Positions 44,985 through 53,573 of a stretch of 64,000 bases of DNA are shown in pieces. The notes under the pieces are model-generated. The model did no database searches. It was not told the origin of the DNA and was given only the letters and a program-made list of their open reading frames with translations. The stretch comes from Amycolatopsis thermoflava N1165 (lineage in GTDB: Bacteria > Actinomycetota > Actinomycetes > Mycobacteriales > Pseudonocardiaceae): positions 4,859,219-4,923,218 of the forward strand of contig NZ_KI421511.1 in the NCBI RefSeq assembly GCF_000473265.1. The letters run 5' to 3'. The position numbers were made by a program, and so were the translations under genes. Each line of letters begins with the position of its first letter. Within the stretch, counting starts at the first letter, position 1.

Positions 44985-45502
44985 CGGACCACCGCCGTCC
45001 GCGCGAGGGCCAGCAGCTCGTCGACCGACCACTGGTCGTAGGCGTGCTCGCCGTACTTCCGCGCCACCACGCGGCCGCCGGAGTCGATCAGGAAATCCGC
45101 GGGCAGCCCGAGCCGTCCGCCCTCCTGCCGGACCGCGGGCGGGCGGTACTTGCCGAGCAGCGTCAGGGCCGAGCCCCGCACGATCGCGCCCCACGTCCGC
45201 GGGTGCAGCAGCGCGCGGCGGCCGGACTCGACGCCGAACTCGCGGTAGTACCGCTTGTCCGGGTCGGCGACGACGGCGAACGGCAGGTCGTAGCCGCGCA
45301 GCTCGTCGGCGGGCGAGTGGAAGAAGACCACCTCGCGGATGCCGGCGGCTTCGATCTCGGCGTGCCGCTGCACGACCGAGCGGAGGTGCAGGTTGCAGAT
45401 CGGGCAGCCGGCGAAGCGCCGGAACTGCAGGTGGACCAGGCGTTCCGGGTCGGGAACGCGGACGCGCTCGCCGCCGACCGCGTCCAGTTCGAACTCACGC
45501 AT
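44981..45502 (-). CDS. AhpC/TSA peroxiredoxin-like protein
   Basis: A 173-residue thioredoxin-fold protein. The likely redox site is AGCPICNLHLRSV (CxxC). The frame also shows VVFFHSPADELRGY, DPDKRYYREFGV, and LPADFLIDSGGRVV, typical of the AhpC/TSA-related peroxiredoxin-like group. The N-terminus EFELDAVGGERVRVPDP gives an in-frame ATG at 45502. It is first in an operon with an LLM oxidoreductase, so the two may share a redox process. A TetR gene is divergent from it. Confidence 0.85.
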   Translation of the reverse strand: MREFELDAVGGERVRVPDPERLVHLQFRRFAGCPICNLHLRSVVQRHAEIEAAGIREVVFFHSPADELRGYDLPFAVVADPDKRYYREFGVESGRRALLHPRTWGAIVRGSALTLLGKYRPPAVRQEGGRLGLPADFLIDSGGRVVARKYGEHAYDQWSVDELLALARTAVVR

Positions 45503-45574
45503 GGTGGACCCCTTCGTAAGCGTGTGGTGTACGCCTACGAACGTATGCGCGTATGCTGTACGCTGTCAAACGCC

Positions 45575-46183
45575 ATGCCACGACCCCGCTCGTTGACCAC
45601 CACGCAGATCGCCACCGCGGCACTGGCCGTGCTCGACCGCGAGGGGCTCGACGCGCTGTCGATGCGCACGGTCGCCAAGGAGCTCGGCATGGGCACGATG
45701 TCGCTCTACCGCTACGTGTCGGACCGCGACGAGCTCGAAGGCCTGGTGGTCGACCTGGTGCTGCAGGCGATCGACGTGACAGTGCCGCGCGGTTCGGCCG
45801 CGGAGCGGTTGAGCGTGTTGGCCGACCGGGTCCGGATCGCGGTTTCGCGGCACCCGGCGGTGGTGCCGTTGCTGCTGATGCACCGCCACCGCGTGCCCAG
45901 TTCGATCCGCTGGGGCGAGACGATGCTGACCGTCCTGACGGACGCGGGCCTCACCGGCAAGCGCCGGGCGATCGCGTTCCGGACGATCGTGGGTTACGTG
46001 TTCGGCGCGTTGCAGGTGGAACACTTCGGAGCGCTGTCCGGCGCGGGCACCGCCGCGCTGGCCGACCTGCCGCCGGAGGAGTTCCCGATCCTGTCCGAAA
46101 CCGCCGCGCAGGCCCGGTCGATCCCGCCGGAGGAGGAGTTCCGGCAGGGGTTCGACATCCTGCTGCGCGGCCTCGGGCTCTAG
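45575..46183 (+). CDS. TetR family transcriptional regulator
   Basis: A 202-residue regulator. The helix-turn-helix reads IATAALAVLDREGLDALSMRTV and LGMGTMSLYRYVSDRDEL. The C-terminal ligand domain (LADRVRIAVSRHPAVVPLLL, FRTIVGYVFGALQVEH) fits the tetracycline-repressor-C type. ATG 45575 gives MPRPRSLTTTQ, a normal N-terminus; the frame is open upstream. A -10-like TATGCT is at 45552-45557, and the region 45530-45560 has repeated GTACGC and GTATGC units that could be operator halves. It is divergent from the peroxiredoxin operon and shares a CTAG stop with the PPOX gene. Confidence 0.9.
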   Translation: MPRPRSLTTTQIATAALAVLDREGLDALSMRTVAKELGMGTMSLYRYVSDRDELEGLVVDLVLQAIDVTVPRGSAAERLSVLADRVRIAVSRHPAVVPLLLMHRHRVPSSIRWGETMLTVLTDAGLTGKRRAIAFRTIVGYVFGALQVEHFGALSGAGTAALADLPPEEFPILSETAAQARSIPPEEEFRQGFDILLRGLGL

Positions 46184-46620
46184 TCCGGCACGGGAAGCGC
46201 GCCGGGCGGGAGACCGTACACGCGGGACACCGGGAGGCGGATCACCACGCGCCGCTCGTCGACCATCCGCTGGTAGAAGCGGTCGAGATCGGCGTACGGA
46301 TCCTCGAACCGCGAGGCGAGCTCGGCCATTTCCCGTCCGGTCGCGTCCCCCGGCTCAGCGCTGACCGGCGACACGTCGACGTCGCCCTCCACGACCGCGT
46401 ACGCCAACCCGTCCGGCGCCGCGACATGCAGGACCGCGCGCGGGTCCCGGCGCAGGTTCCGCACCTTCGCGCGGTCCGCGGTCGAGCTGATCCGGATGAG
46501 CTTCTCCGCCGGGTACCAGCCGTAGACCACTGTGGACAGTTGCGGCCTGCCGTCGCGGCGGATCGTGGCCAGCGTGCCGAACTGGCGGCCACCGACGAGG
46601 TCGAGGAGTTCTTCGCTCAT
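46180..46620 (-). CDS. PPOX-class (pyridoxamine 5'-phosphate oxidase fold) F420-dependent oxidoreductase-like protein
   Basis: A 146-residue split-barrel flavin/deazaflavin-binding protein. Seen: FGTLATIRRDGRPQLSTVVYGW, IRISSTADRAKVRNLRRDPRAVLHV, and a C-terminal RVVIRLPVSRVYGLPPG. The motif set fits actinobacterial F420-dependent PPOX-like enzymes. It probably reduces or binds a small molecule; which is unknown. ATG 46620 gives the usual start MSEELLDLVGGRQ; the frame is open upstream. Its stop overlaps the TetR stop in CTAG. Confidence 0.85.
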   Translation of the reverse strand: MSEELLDLVGGRQFGTLATIRRDGRPQLSTVVYGWYPAEKLIRISSTADRAKVRNLRRDPRAVLHVAAPDGLAYAVVEGDVDVSPVSAEPGDATGREMAELASRFEDPYADLDRFYQRMVDERRVVIRLPVSRVYGLPPGALPVPD

Positions 46621-46696
46621 GAGCCGATCTTGTCCCGGCCGGCGCAGCCGCGGAAGAAGGCACTTCAACGTGCCCGGGGCACACCGATGTGACAGC

Positions 46697-46731
46697 TTGA
46701 CTTATATTCCTCGCGGGTTATATTCCTTATA
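46697..46731 (+). promoter_or_regulatory. Strong promoter of the ArsR gene, probably leaderless
   Basis: TTGACT (46697-46702) and TATATT (46719-46724) are separated by 16 bases. The ATG at 46731 lies six bases after the -10 element, the usual position of the transcript start, and there is no ribosome-binding site. TTATATTCC occurs twice (46702-46710, 46718-46726) and could be the ArsR operator. Confidence 0.75.
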
Positions 46732-47045
46732 TGGCATCAACGTTCGAGGTACTCGCCGAGCCGCGGCGGCGCGAGATCCTCGACCTGCTCCGCACGTCGG
46801 AGCGCCCGGTCGGGGACCTCGTGGAGCGCCTGCGCCTCACCCAGCCCGCGGTGTCCAAGCACCTCAAGGTGCTCCGCGAAGCCGGGCTGGTGGAGGTCCG
46901 GCAGGACGCGCAACGCCGCTGGTACCGGTTGCGCCCGGAGCCGCTCGCCGAGATCGACGCCTGGCTGGCGCCCTACCGGCGCATGTGGAACGCAAGCCTG
47001 GACGCCCTCGAACGCCACCTGGACTCGATGGAGGACCCGAGGTGA
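46731..47045 (+). CDS. ArsR/SmtB family transcriptional regulator
   Basis: A 104-residue winged-helix regulator. Seen: FEVLAEPRRREILDLLRTSERPVGDLVERLRLTQPAVSKHLKVLREAGLVEV, a compact ArsR helix-turn-helix, and RRWYRLRPEPLAEIDAWL. There is no cysteine, so metal sensing is unlikely. These proteins commonly sit beside SRPBCC (AHSA1) genes and act as their repressors. Its TGA overlaps the GTG of the next gene (GTGA). It has its own strong promoter at 46697-46724. Confidence 0.93.
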   Translation: MASTFEVLAEPRRREILDLLRTSERPVGDLVERLRLTQPAVSKHLKVLREAGLVEVRQDAQRRWYRLRPEPLAEIDAWLAPYRRMWNASLDALERHLDSMEDPR

Positions 47046-47983
47046 CCGAATTCCGCACCATCGCCGGAAAACCCGTGCTGCGCTTCGAACGGCGGCTGCG
47101 GCACCGGCCCGAGAAGGTCTGGCGAGCCGTCACCGACCCGGCCGAGCTGGCGCACTGGTTCCCGGCGCGCGTCGAAACCGAGGCGCGGATCGGCGCGCCG
47201 ATCCGGTTCGTCTTCCCCGGCGACGCGCCCGTCGACGACGGCGGCACCGGCGAGGTCCTCGAATTCGACCCGCCGAAGGTGTTCGCCTTCACCTGGAACC
47301 TCGACGTGCTGCGGTTCGAGCTGGTGCCGGACGGCGACGGCTGCCTGCTGGTGTTCACCCAGACGATCGGCGGCGGCGACATCGGGCGGCTGGCCGCCGG
47401 ACGGAACGCGATCGGCTGGGACACCTGCCTCGGCGCACTGACCGCGCGGCTGGACGGCGCCGACGCGCCCCCGCCGCCGGACTGGCTGCCCGCGATGGAG
47501 CACTACATCGACCAGTTCGGCCTCGGCGACGGCTCGGTGCACGAAACGGCCGCCGGGTACGACTTGCGGTTCGCCCGTGATCTGGTCTGGAAGCCCGGCG
47601 CCGAGATCTGGCAGCTGCTCACCGAGGACTCCCCGGTCGAACCCGGCGGCCCGCCACCACTGCGCGCCACCAACGGCTACGTGCCCGCGGGGAAGATCGT
47701 CACCGCGTCCGCGCCGCACGTGCTGGAGTACGAGTGGCTGCACGACGGCGCGCCCGCGGGCCGGGTCCGGTTCGAGATCGTCGCGGACGCCGAACTCGGC
47801 ACCCGGATCGAACTCACGCAGACGGTCCCGTTCGCGCTGCAGCACCTGCGGGCCGAGCTGCTGGCCGCCTGGCACACCCACCTGGAGCTGTTCTTCGCCG
47901 CCACCTTCGGCGAGATCCGCTGCCCGTGGCCCGAGGAGCGCACGGCCCTGCTGACCAAGCGCTACGAGGAGAAGGTGCGGTGA
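47042..47983 (+). CDS. Tandem SRPBCC (AHSA1) domain protein
   Basis: A 313-residue protein with two SRPBCC domains. The first (about residues 10-140) begins RFERRLRHRPEKVWRAVTDPAELAHWFPARVE; the second (about 165-310) includes DLRFARDLVWKPGAEIWQLL, VLEYEWLHDG and IELTQTVPFALQHL. SRPBCC domains bind hydrophobic ligands; AHSA1-like members may also act as Hsp90-type cochaperone folds. The ligand is unknown. It is translationally coupled to the ArsR gene (GTGA) and followed by a decayed third copy. Confidence 0.88.
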   Translation: MTEFRTIAGKPVLRFERRLRHRPEKVWRAVTDPAELAHWFPARVETEARIGAPIRFVFPGDAPVDDGGTGEVLEFDPPKVFAFTWNLDVLRFELVPDGDGCLLVFTQTIGGGDIGRLAAGRNAIGWDTCLGALTARLDGADAPPPPDWLPAMEHYIDQFGLGDGSVHETAAGYDLRFARDLVWKPGAEIWQLLTEDSPVEPGGPPPLRATNGYVPAGKIVTASAPHVLEYEWLHDGAPAGRVRFEIVADAELGTRIELTQTVPFALQHLRAELLAAWHTHLELFFAATFGEIRCPWPEERTALLTKRYEEKVR

Positions 47984-48342
47984 CCGATCTCGGTGAACTG
48001 CGCCGTCAGCCGGACGGCCTCGCCGCGCTCGTCTTCGAGCGCCACTTGAAGCACCCGCCGGAGAAGGTCTGGCAGGCACTGACCGAGCCCGGCGAGCTGG
48101 CCACCTGGTTCCCGGTGCACGTGCTCGACTTCGCGGTGCACGTGCTCCGCTTCGCGGCGGAGCGTGGGGCCCCGGCTGCGGTTCGAGCTGCTGCGGTGGG
48201 AACTGTCCCGGCCGGCGCGGGCTGCGCCTCGTGTTCAAGGCCGCCTCGACCTCGGCAACGTCACGAAAGTGAAGTGCCGGAGCGCAGCGAGCAGCGACAG
48301 CGTTCGCTCGCTGTTCACCCGCCCGCCGTCCGCGCGGCCTAG
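47980..48342 (+). pseudogene. Decayed SRPBCC (AHSA1) domain copy
   Basis: The GTG at 47980 overlaps the preceding stop (GTGA). The first 45 codons read as an AHSA1 N-terminus (VFERHLKHPPEKVWQALTEP, then ATWFPV). After that the frame turns into low-complexity text, while matching family text (GLRLVF, about 48218-48235) appears in another plus-strand frame. An imperfect tandem repeat of about 21 bases near 48114-48155 lies at the break. The gene is therefore a frameshifted, truncated third copy, not a functional protein. Confidence 0.7.
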
Positions 48343-48352
48343 CTTGTCGATC

Positions 48353-49345
48353 ATGACGAATCCGGTGACCCGGCGCGCGGTGCTCGGTGGTGGCCTCGCG
48401 CTCGCCGCCCTCGGGGGTGGGACCGCGGCCGCTTCGCATGCGCCGCGGGTATTGATCGCGACCAACGAGCCGTGGGGCACCTACCACGTCAAACCGCTGC
48501 TGACCGAGGCCGCGCGGCGCGGCTGGCGGCTGACGCAGCTGGTACCTGACCTCAGCCGGATCACCCCCGGCGACCTGGTGCCGGTCGCGACGCCGGACAC
48601 CGCGCCGCGGGCGGACCTGCTCGTCGTCACCGGAGCCGGGGACTGGCCCGCCGACTGCGCGGCCCGCTTCCGGAAGCTGCCGCTCGTCGCCAGTTCGCTC
48701 GCCTACCAGCAGGCGGTCGAAGCTCCGCGCGCGAAGGAGCTGCACCCGCGGCTGGTCACCTCGTCCTCCCCGGCCGAGGCCCGCGCATTCGGCGCCTACC
48801 TCGGCACGCGCCGACGCATCGAGGTCGTCGGCTCGCCGCAGACCGACGGCCTGCCCGAGCGCAAGCCGGAGCCGGGTCTCGTCCTGGTGCTCACCAGCGT
48901 CACCCACCCGGACGGCACCGGTTCCGCGGCGCCCGGCACCGAACTGCTGCTCGCGTCGGCGGAGAAACTCGCGGCGGCAGGCAAACGGATCCTCGTCGGC
49001 CTGCACCCGCGTGAGGACCGCACGCTGTGGGACCGGTACGAGATCAGCGACGTCGCGTCCGTGCAGGCCGCGGCCCGCGCCGAAGCCGCCATCGGCATCC
49101 CGGGCACGGTGTTCCCGCTGGTCACCGCGGTCGGCACGCCCGTGGTCGGGGTGACCGACCCGGCCCTGACCGTGCCGGACTACCTGCTGTCGGTCTGCTC
49201 GTCGACCATTTCGGACGCCGCGCAGGCGGTGGCGGCGATCGACTCGGCTCAGCTGCCGGACGCGCAGACCCTGGCCGACGCGGTCGGGCCGGTCGGCGGA
49301 TCGGCCCGGCGGCTGCTCGACGCGTGGTCGCGGTTCGCCAGGTGA
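48353..49345 (+). CDS. Tat-signal protein of unknown function
   Basis: A 330-residue protein. The N-terminus (NPVTRRAVLGGGLALAALGGG) is a twin-arginine signal peptide. The mature part begins PRVLIATNEPWGTYHVKPLL, then DLLVVTGAGDWPADC, GLVLVLTSVTHPDGTG, ILVGLHPREDRTLWDRYEI and a C-terminal GVTDPALTVPDYLLSV. Two Rossmann-like halves suggest a GT-B or epimerase-like fold, but no family was recognised. It lies just upstream of accD5 on the same strand; function is unknown. The ATG at 48353 is the first codon compatible with the signal peptide. Confidence 0.8.
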   Translation: MTNPVTRRAVLGGGLALAALGGGTAAASHAPRVLIATNEPWGTYHVKPLLTEAARRGWRLTQLVPDLSRITPGDLVPVATPDTAPRADLLVVTGAGDWPADCAARFRKLPLVASSLAYQQAVEAPRAKELHPRLVTSSSPAEARAFGAYLGTRRRIEVVGSPQTDGLPERKPEPGLVLVLTSVTHPDGTGSAAPGTELLLASAEKLAAAGKRILVGLHPREDRTLWDRYEISDVASVQAAARAEAAIGIPGTVFPLVTAVGTPVVGVTDPALTVPDYLLSVCSSTISDAAQAVAAIDSAQLPDAQTLADAVGPVGGSARRLLDAWSRFAR

Positions 49346-49392
49346 GGTTCACGCCACACACGCGCCCCTTGCGCAGTAGATAGGCTCCCGTC

Positions 49393-51033
49393 ATGAGCAG
49401 CGCGACGGAGCCGATCGGGACGCCTCCGGCGGAGGAGCCGGACATCCACACCACGGCCGGGAAGCTGGCCGACCTGTACCGCCGGAACGACGAGGCGGTG
49501 CACGCCGGGTCCGCCCGTGCCGTGGAGCGTCAGCACGCGAAGGGCAAGAAGACCGCCCGCGAGCGGATCGACCTGCTGCTCGATCCCGGCTCGTTCGTCG
49601 AGCTCGACGAACTGGCACGGCACCGGTCGACGAACTTCGGGCAGGAGCGCAACCGCCCGTACGGCGACGGCGTGGTGACCGGGTACGGCACCATCGACGG
49701 CCGCCCGGTGTGCGTGTTCAGCCAGGACGTGACCGTGTTCGGCGGTTCGCTCGGCGAGGTCTACGGCGAGAAGATCGTCAAGGTGATGGACCTGGCCATC
49801 AAGACCGGCCGCCCGATCATCGGCATCAACGAGGGCGGCGGCGCGCGCATCCAGGAGGGCGTGGTCTCGCTCGGCCTGTACGGCGAGATCTTCACCCGCA
49901 ACGTGAAGGCCTCCGGTGTCGTCCCGCAGATCTCGCTCATCATGGGCGCCAACGCGGGCGGGCACGTCTACTCCCCCGCGCTCACCGACTTCATCGTGAT
50001 GGTCGACCAGACCTCGCACATGTTCATCACCGGTCCGGACGTCGTGAAGACGGTGACCGGCGAAGAGGTGACGTTCGAGGAGCTGGGCGGCGCCCGGACG
50101 CACAACACCAAGTCGGGCAACGCGCACTACCTCGGCACCGACGAGGAGGACGCGATCGCCTACGTCAAGGAGCTGCTGTCGTTCCTGCCGTCGAACAACC
50201 TGTCCGAGCCGCCGGTGTTCGACTCGCCGGAGCCGACCGACGGGTCGATCGCCGACGGCGTCACCGAGTCCGACCTCGAGCTGGACACCCTGATCCCGGA
50301 CTCGCCGAACCAGCCCTACGACATGCACGAGGTCATCACCCGCGTGCTCGACGACGGCGAGTTCCTGGAGGTCCAGGAGCTGTTCGCGCCGAACGTGATC
50401 GTCGGGTTCGGCCGGGTCGACGGGCACGCGGTCGGCGTGGTCGCCAACCAGCCGACGCAGTTCGCCGGCTGCCTCGACATCGACGCCTCCGAGAAGGCGG
50501 CGCGGTTCGTGCGGACCTGCGACGCGTTCAACGTGCCGGTGCTGACGTTCGTGGACGTGCCGGGCTTCCTGCCGGGCACCGACCAGGAGTGGAACGGCAT
50601 CATCCGTCGCGGCGCGAAGCTGATCTACGCCTACGCCGAGGCGACGGTCCCGCTGGTCACGGTCATCACGCGCAAGGCCTACGGCGGCGCCTACGACGTC
50701 ATGGGCTCCAAGCACCTCGGCGCGGACATCAACCTGGCGTGGCCGACCGCGCAGGTCGCGGTGATGGGCGCCCAGGGCGCGGCGAACATCGTGCACCGCA
50801 AGACGCTCGCCAAGGCCGCCGAGGAAGGCAAGGACGTCGAGGCGCTGCGGGCCGAGCTGATCCAGGAGTACGAGGACACGCTGCTCAACCCGTACGAGGC
50901 GGCCGAGCGCGGCTACGTCGACTCGGTGATCGTGCCGTCGCACACGCGCGGCCACGTGGCCCGCGCGCTGTCCATGCTGCGTGACAAGCGCGAGACGCTG
51001 CCGCCCAAGAAGCACGGCAACATCCCGCTGTAA
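49393..51033 (+). CDS. accD5: Acyl-CoA carboxylase beta subunit (carboxyltransferase)
   Basis: A 546-residue carboxyltransferase that moves CO2 from biotin on AccA3 to acyl-CoA. Seen: N-lobe with [29 protein letters not shown] (acyl-CoA site) and [17 protein letters not shown]-lobe with [31 protein letters not shown] (biotin site) and [14 protein letters not shown]. The aspartate in AYDVMGSK is the residue (D422 in PccB) linked to propionyl-CoA preference, so PCC-type specificity is likely. It is followed nine bases later by accE5, as in Rv3280-Rv3281. Confidence 0.97.
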   Translation: MSSATEPIGTPPAEEPDIHTTAGKLADLYRRNDEAVHAGSARAVERQHAKGKKTARERIDLLLDPGSFVELDELARHRSTNFGQERNRPYGDGVVTGYGTIDGRPVCVFSQDVTVFGGSLGEVYGEKIVKVMDLAIKTGRPIIGINEGGGARIQEGVVSLGLYGEIFTRNVKASGVVPQISLIMGANAGGHVYSPALTDFIVMVDQTSHMFITGPDVVKTVTGEEVTFEELGGARTHNTKSGNAHYLGTDEEDAIAYVKELLSFLPSNNLSEPPVFDSPEPTDGSIADGVTESDLELDTLIPDSPNQPYDMHEVITRVLDDGEFLEVQELFAPNVIVGFGRVDGHAVGVVANQPTQFAGCLDIDASEKAARFVRTCDAFNVPVLTFVDVPGFLPGTDQEWNGIIRRGAKLIYAYAEATVPLVTVITRKAYGGAYDVMGSKHLGADINLAWPTAQVAVMGAQGAANIVHRKTLAKAAEEGKDVEALRAELIQEYEDTLLNPYEAAERGYVDSVIVPSHTRGHVARALSMLRDKRETLPPKKHGNIPL

Positions 51034-51042
51034 GGGGGAGCG

Positions 51043-51282
51043 ATGAGCGAGTCCGAGGAAACCCCGCCCGCCCGGCCGTTGCTGCGCATCGTGCGCGGCG
51101 ACCCGAGCGAGGCCGAGCTGGCGGCGCTGACCGCCGTGGTGGCCGCGGCCGCGTCCGCGCCGGGCGAGGAGCCGGAGAAGCCGGAGCGGACCTCGTTCTG
51201 GGCCGACCGCGCCGCCCTGGTGCGGCGGCCGTTGCCGCAGCCGGGTTCCGGCGCGTGGCGGGCTTCGGCCTGGCCGCGTTGA
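51043..51282 (+). CDS. accE5: Acyl-CoA carboxylase epsilon subunit
   Basis: A 79-residue small subunit. Seen: an acidic N-terminus, LLRIVRGDPSEAELAALTAV (the conserved RIVRGxPxxEELAAL motif of AccE proteins), and a C-terminal SFWADRAALVRRPL followed by GSGAWRASAW. AccE binds the beta subunit core and boosts the activity of actinobacterial acyl-CoA carboxylases. It starts nine bases after accD5 behind a GGGGGAG ribosome-binding site, so the two are one operon. A 15-base-stem hairpin follows. Confidence 0.95.
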   Translation: MSESEETPPARPLLRIVRGDPSEAELAALTAVVAAAASAPGEEPEKPERTSFWADRAALVRRPLPQPGSGAWRASAWPR

Positions 51283-51290
51283 GTTTTCAG

Positions 51291-51324
51291 TTCTGCGCCG
51301 GTGGGCCCGCCCACCGGCGCAGAA
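51291..51324. terminator. Hairpin between convergent accE5 and MFS genes
   Basis: A perfect 15-base stem (51291-51305 and 51310-51324) with a four-base loop CCCG. It lies between the convergent accE5 and MFS stops. A short T run precedes it on one side (GAGTTTTCAG), but there is no clear U tract after it. It probably serves as a bidirectional terminator. Confidence 0.75.
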
Positions 51325-51331
51325 CCTCCGG

Positions 51332-52576
51332 CTAGGCGGCCAGCTCCAGCTCGCGCGGGCGCACTCCGGCGTGCTTGTGCAGCGTCAGCAGCCGCACGGT
51401 GCCTGCCAGTCCCATCACCAGCGCGACCAGGAACGACAGCCGGTAGGCCAGCGGCCCGGCCACCCCGTGCCGCAGCAGTTCGTCCAGCAGCAGGCCGGCC
51501 CCCAGCTCGGCGACCACCGCGAAGGTGAATCCGCCCATGTTGGCCACGCCGCTCGCCACCCCGGCCTGGTGGCCGTGGTTGGCCGAGCGCGCCAGGTCGA
51601 AGGCGAGCATGCTCACCGCGCCCGCCGCGCCGATCAGGAACAGCACCGGCCCGAGCACGGCCACCGGCAGCGGTCCGGGCACCACGACCAGCACCGCCCA
51701 GCACGCGACGCTCACCACCGCGGCCCAGGCCACCATCGGCCCGCGCACGCCGGGACGCCGGGACGCCAGCTGCCCGGCGAACGTCCCGGCCAGTACGAAG
51801 CCGCCCACCACCACGGTCAGCAGCGCGCTCGCCGCCGCCGGGGTGCGGCCCTGCGCGTGCACCAGGTACGGCTGCCCGAGCACCGCGGTGAACGTGACGA
51901 ACGCGCCCATCAACGTGAAGTGCGTCCACATCGCGTGCCGCGTCCCGCGGTTGCGCCACGCGTGCCGCAGGCTCACCCGCAACGGTTCCCGCGGCTCCTC
52001 GCGCACCGCCACCGACGGGCCGTCCCGCAGCGCGACGCCGACCGCGACCAGCAGCACGGCCGTGATCACGCCGGCCACCAGGAACGCGGGCGTCCACCCG
52101 AACCCGGTGAGCAGTGCGGCCAGCGGCGCGGTCGCGATCAGCTGGCCGAGCCCGCCGATCATCCCGGTGAGCGCCGCGACCAGCGCGTACCGGCGGCCGG
52201 GGAACCAGTTGTGCGCGAGCCGCAGCACGTTGACGAACAGGAACGCGTCACCGGCGCCGATCAGCGCGCGGCCCGCCATCGCGGCTGGGTAGGCCGTGGC
52301 CAGCGCGAACACGATCGACCCCGCGGCCATCAGCGCCATCCCGAGCGCCAGCAGGCGCCGCGGCCCGAACCGGTCGGCGGCCGCGCCGACGGGCACCTGC
52401 AGCAGCGCGTAGAGCACGAGCTGCACCACGGAGAACGCGGCCAGCCCGGTCGCGTCGATCGAGAACCGCTCCTGGGCGGTGAGACCGGCGACCGAGAGGC
52501 TCATCCGGTGGAACAACGCAGTCAGGTAGCACAGCGCCCCCAGCCCCCACATCAGCCAAGCCCTGCCCGCGGCCAC
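51332..52576 (-). CDS. MFS transporter
   Basis: A 414-residue 12-helix MFS protein. Seen: WLMWGLGALCYLTALFHRMS, VGAAADRFGPRRLLALGMALM (loop 2-3 motif), RALIGAGDAFLFVNVLRLA, and WTHFTLMGAFVTFTAVLG. The GTG at 52576 is selected by AGGAGGTGATCC, a near-perfect anti-Shine-Dalgarno match just upstream; the frame is open further. It is divergent from a GntR gene, and the gap carries an 11-base direct repeat. The substrate is unknown, possibly an organic acid or drug. Confidence 0.9.
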   Translation of the reverse strand: MAAGRAWLMWGLGALCYLTALFHRMSLSVAGLTAQERFSIDATGLAAFSVVQLVLYALLQVPVGAAADRFGPRRLLALGMALMAAGSIVFALATAYPAAMAGRALIGAGDAFLFVNVLRLAHNWFPGRRYALVAALTGMIGGLGQLIATAPLAALLTGFGWTPAFLVAGVITAVLLVAVGVALRDGPSVAVREEPREPLRVSLRHAWRNRGTRHAMWTHFTLMGAFVTFTAVLGQPYLVHAQGRTPAAASALLTVVVGGFVLAGTFAGQLASRRPGVRGPMVAWAAVVSVACWAVLVVVPGPLPVAVLGPVLFLIGAAGAVSMLAFDLARSANHGHQAGVASGVANMGGFTFAVVAELGAGLLLDELLRHGVAGPLAYRLSFLVALVMGLAGTVRLLTLHKHAGVRPRELELAA

Positions 52577-52590
52577 CGGATCACCTCCTG

Positions 52591-52612
52591 TTGCATCTAT
52601 CTTGTATCTATC
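52591..52612. promoter_or_regulatory. Tandem 11-base direct repeat, putative GntR operator
   Basis: TTGCATCTATC (52591-52601) and TTGTATCTATC (52602-52612) form a head-to-tail direct repeat differing at one base. It lies in the 59-base gap between the divergent MFS (GTG 52576) and GntR (ATG 52636) starts. Binding by GntR is inferred. Confidence 0.55.
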
Positions 52613-52635
52613 AGCCTCCTGGCTACGATGCGCGC

Positions 52636-53283
52636 ATGTCAACGAGGGACCGCTCACAGGCGGCCGGCGACCGGGCCTACCAGTGGACCAAGGACCGCAT
52701 CCTGGACGGCCGCCTCGAAGGCGGACGGCTGATCAGCGAGGGCGAGGTCGCCGAGGCGCTGGAGCTGTCCCGCACCCCGGTCCGCGAGGCGTTCCTGCGG
52801 CTGTCCGCCGAAGGCCTGCTCCGGCTCTACCCGAAGCGCGGCGCGCTGGTCGTCCCGGTGTCACCCAACGAGGTGCACGACATCGCCGAGGCCCGGATCT
52901 TCCTGGAGCGACACGCGGCCGCGAAGATCATCGCCGCCGGGACGCACCGCGAGGTCGCCACGAAGATGCGCGCCGTGCTCGACGAGCAGCGCGCCGTGTC
53001 GATGCCCGAGCACACCGCCCGCTTCACCCAGCTCGACCGCGAGTTCCACGCGACGCTCGTCGAGGCCGCGGGCAACGCCCTGCTCGCCGAGTTCTACTCC
53101 GGCCTGCGCGACCGCCAGCTGCGGATGGTCAACACCGCGCTGCGGGACAACACGGTGCGCCCGCCGATCATCCTGGCCGAGCACGAGCGCATCTGCGACC
53201 TGCTCGCCGACGGCGACGCCGAGCCCCTGCAGGCGCTGATCGGCAACCACATCGCCGCCGTCCGGGACGAAGCCGCGCACTGA
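52636..53283 (+). CDS. GntR family transcriptional regulator (FCD type)
   Basis: A 215-residue regulator. The N-terminal winged helix has ILDGRLEGGRLISEGEVAEALELSRTPVREAFLRLSAEGLL; the C-terminal FCD ligand domain has EARIFLERHAAAKII and FTQLDREFHATLVEAAGN. FCD proteins sense organic acids. ATG 52636 gives MSTRDRS; an in-frame start at 52591 would add 15 residues and include the repeat. It is likely to control the divergent MFS gene. Its 3' end runs into the decayed region at 53292. Confidence 0.92.
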   Translation: MSTRDRSQAAGDRAYQWTKDRILDGRLEGGRLISEGEVAEALELSRTPVREAFLRLSAEGLLRLYPKRGALVVPVSPNEVHDIAEARIFLERHAAAKIIAAGTHREVATKMRAVLDEQRAVSMPEHTARFTQLDREFHATLVEAAGNALLAEFYSGLRDRQLRMVNTALRDNTVRPPIILAEHERICDLLADGDAEPLQALIGNHIAAVRDEAAH

Positions 53284-53291
53284 CCCCGCCG

Positions 53292-53510
53292 CTAAGGCAC
53301 CGACGCGAGGAAAGCCCGCACGCGGTCCAGGAGCGTCCCCGCCGCTTCGGCGGCGTGCGCGGGAAGCGAGGAGTCGGCGAAGAGGTGCTGGTCGCCGGGG
53401 TAGACGAACAACTCCGCGTGCGGGGTGGAACTGGCGAGCTCACGCGCCGAGGGCAGGTCCTCCTCGAAGTACTCGTCGGCTTCGGCCGGCTCGTAGTCCG
53501 GGGATCGCCG
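53292..53510 (-). pseudogene. Dienelactone hydrolase family C-terminal remnant
   Basis: On the reverse strand the last ~70 codons read as the C-terminus of a dienelactone hydrolase-like enzyme: AELFVYPGDQHLFADSSLP with the histidine of the triad, and LLDRVRAFLA. Upstream of about 53510 the frame no longer matches the family, and no start codon or nucleophile-bearing N-terminal half is present. It is a truncated remnant. Confidence 0.7.
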
Positions 53511-53573
53511 AGGCTGAGGCGCTGGGACCGGCACTCGTGTACGCCGGGTTTCTCGTTCGGCGTCACGATCGGA

